From: Cafeteria roenbergensis
Taxonomy: Eukaryota > Sar > Bigyra > Bicosoecida > Cafeteriaceae
Length of the DNA: 64,000 bases
NCBI GenBank assembly: GCA_008330645.1
Contig: VLTN01000049.1
Location: 1 to 64,000 of the forward strand
Direction of reading: 5' to 3'
The translations under genes were made by a program, and so were the position numbers. Shown in pieces: positions 63,816 through 64,000 of this stretch. Position 1 is the first letter of the stretch. Every line of letters starts with the position of its first letter. The notes beneath the pieces are model-generated. The model made no database searches. It was not told the DNA's origin and saw only the letters and a program-made list of their open reading frames with translations.

Positions 63816-64000
63816 GGCGGCAGCTGCGCCAGTCTGGTGCGGGATGGCAGACCGGGCCGCTCGCGGCCAGCCTGGACGTCGCCAGTTCCGCTGGCTCTGC
63901 AGCGATGTTTGCGGCAATCATACATCGGAGCAGACGCGAATTGCGGCGGTGAGTTTGCGGAGTGCCTGTGCCTGCGCTGCCTTGGACGGCAGCATGTGCG
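63816..64000. other. Upstream region of the secreted-protein gene, window edge
   Basis: 185 bases with no gene supported; contains the promoter of the minus-strand gene and possibly that of a gene beyond the edge. Lower-GC run ATCATACATCGG lies near 63918. Confidence 0.35.

Noticed and set aside
1-64000. Transposon, viral insertion, tRNA or CRISPR array
   Set aside because: I found no integrase, reverse transcriptase, capsid, long terminal or inverted repeat, tRNA-like fold or spaced repeat array.

Overview
Gene-dense nuclear DNA from a very GC-rich, single-celled, flagellated eukaryote. Bacterial origin is excluded by 27 spliceosomal introns, a MIC60 subunit, class I PI3-kinase, epsin, AIP1, DOMON/cytochrome b561, and cilium-type FAM184 and FAM228 homologues. 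A class I PI3K argues against land plants and green algae, which keep only class III. No plastid gene is seen. My guess, unproven, is a stramenopile (for example a bicosoecid) or a haptophyte. Stops are TGA (18 of 21), TAG (3) and never TAA, so the standard code is used. No tRNA, rRNA, transposon or CRISPR was found.

I model 21 genes. Introns are 102-375 bp; 25 of 27 donors read GTGAG and all 27 acceptors read GCAG. Left third: a partial giant Calx-beta/REJ surface protein (+, 1-10076), a three-exon six-cysteine secreted peptide (+), a FAM184 coiled-coil protein (+), a phytanoyl-CoA-dioxygenase-like enzyme (-) divergent from MIC60 (+), a USP deubiquitinase (+), a DoxX-like membrane protein (+), the mitochondrial zinc protein ZIM17/DNLZ (-) divergent from a gamma-glutamyltransferase-family acylase (+).

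Middle: a 2236-residue class I PI3-kinase (-, 27301-34011) that also carries WW, cyclic-nucleotide-binding and GAF domains; a DOMON/cytochrome b561 protein (-); a 1501-residue disordered protein (+); a class II CPD photolyase (-, 42661-45726) whose N terminus is a TFIIS N-terminal (LW) domain; and an RRM/RGG protein (-).

Right third: a PH-domain protein (+), a small EF-hand protein (-), a FAM228-like protein (-), the actin-disassembly factor AIP1/WDR1 (+), an ENTH/epsin (-), a CDK-like kinase with an atypical activation segment (+) and a secreted Gly-Met repeat protein (-).

Two items may be undescribed systems: the PI3-kinase that appears able to read a cyclic nucleotide directly, and the photolyase that seems tethered to the transcription machinery. 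The strands alternate, giving several short shared promoters (213-517 bp) and convergent 3' ends. The left edge shows two apparent single-base frame breaks in the giant adhesin.
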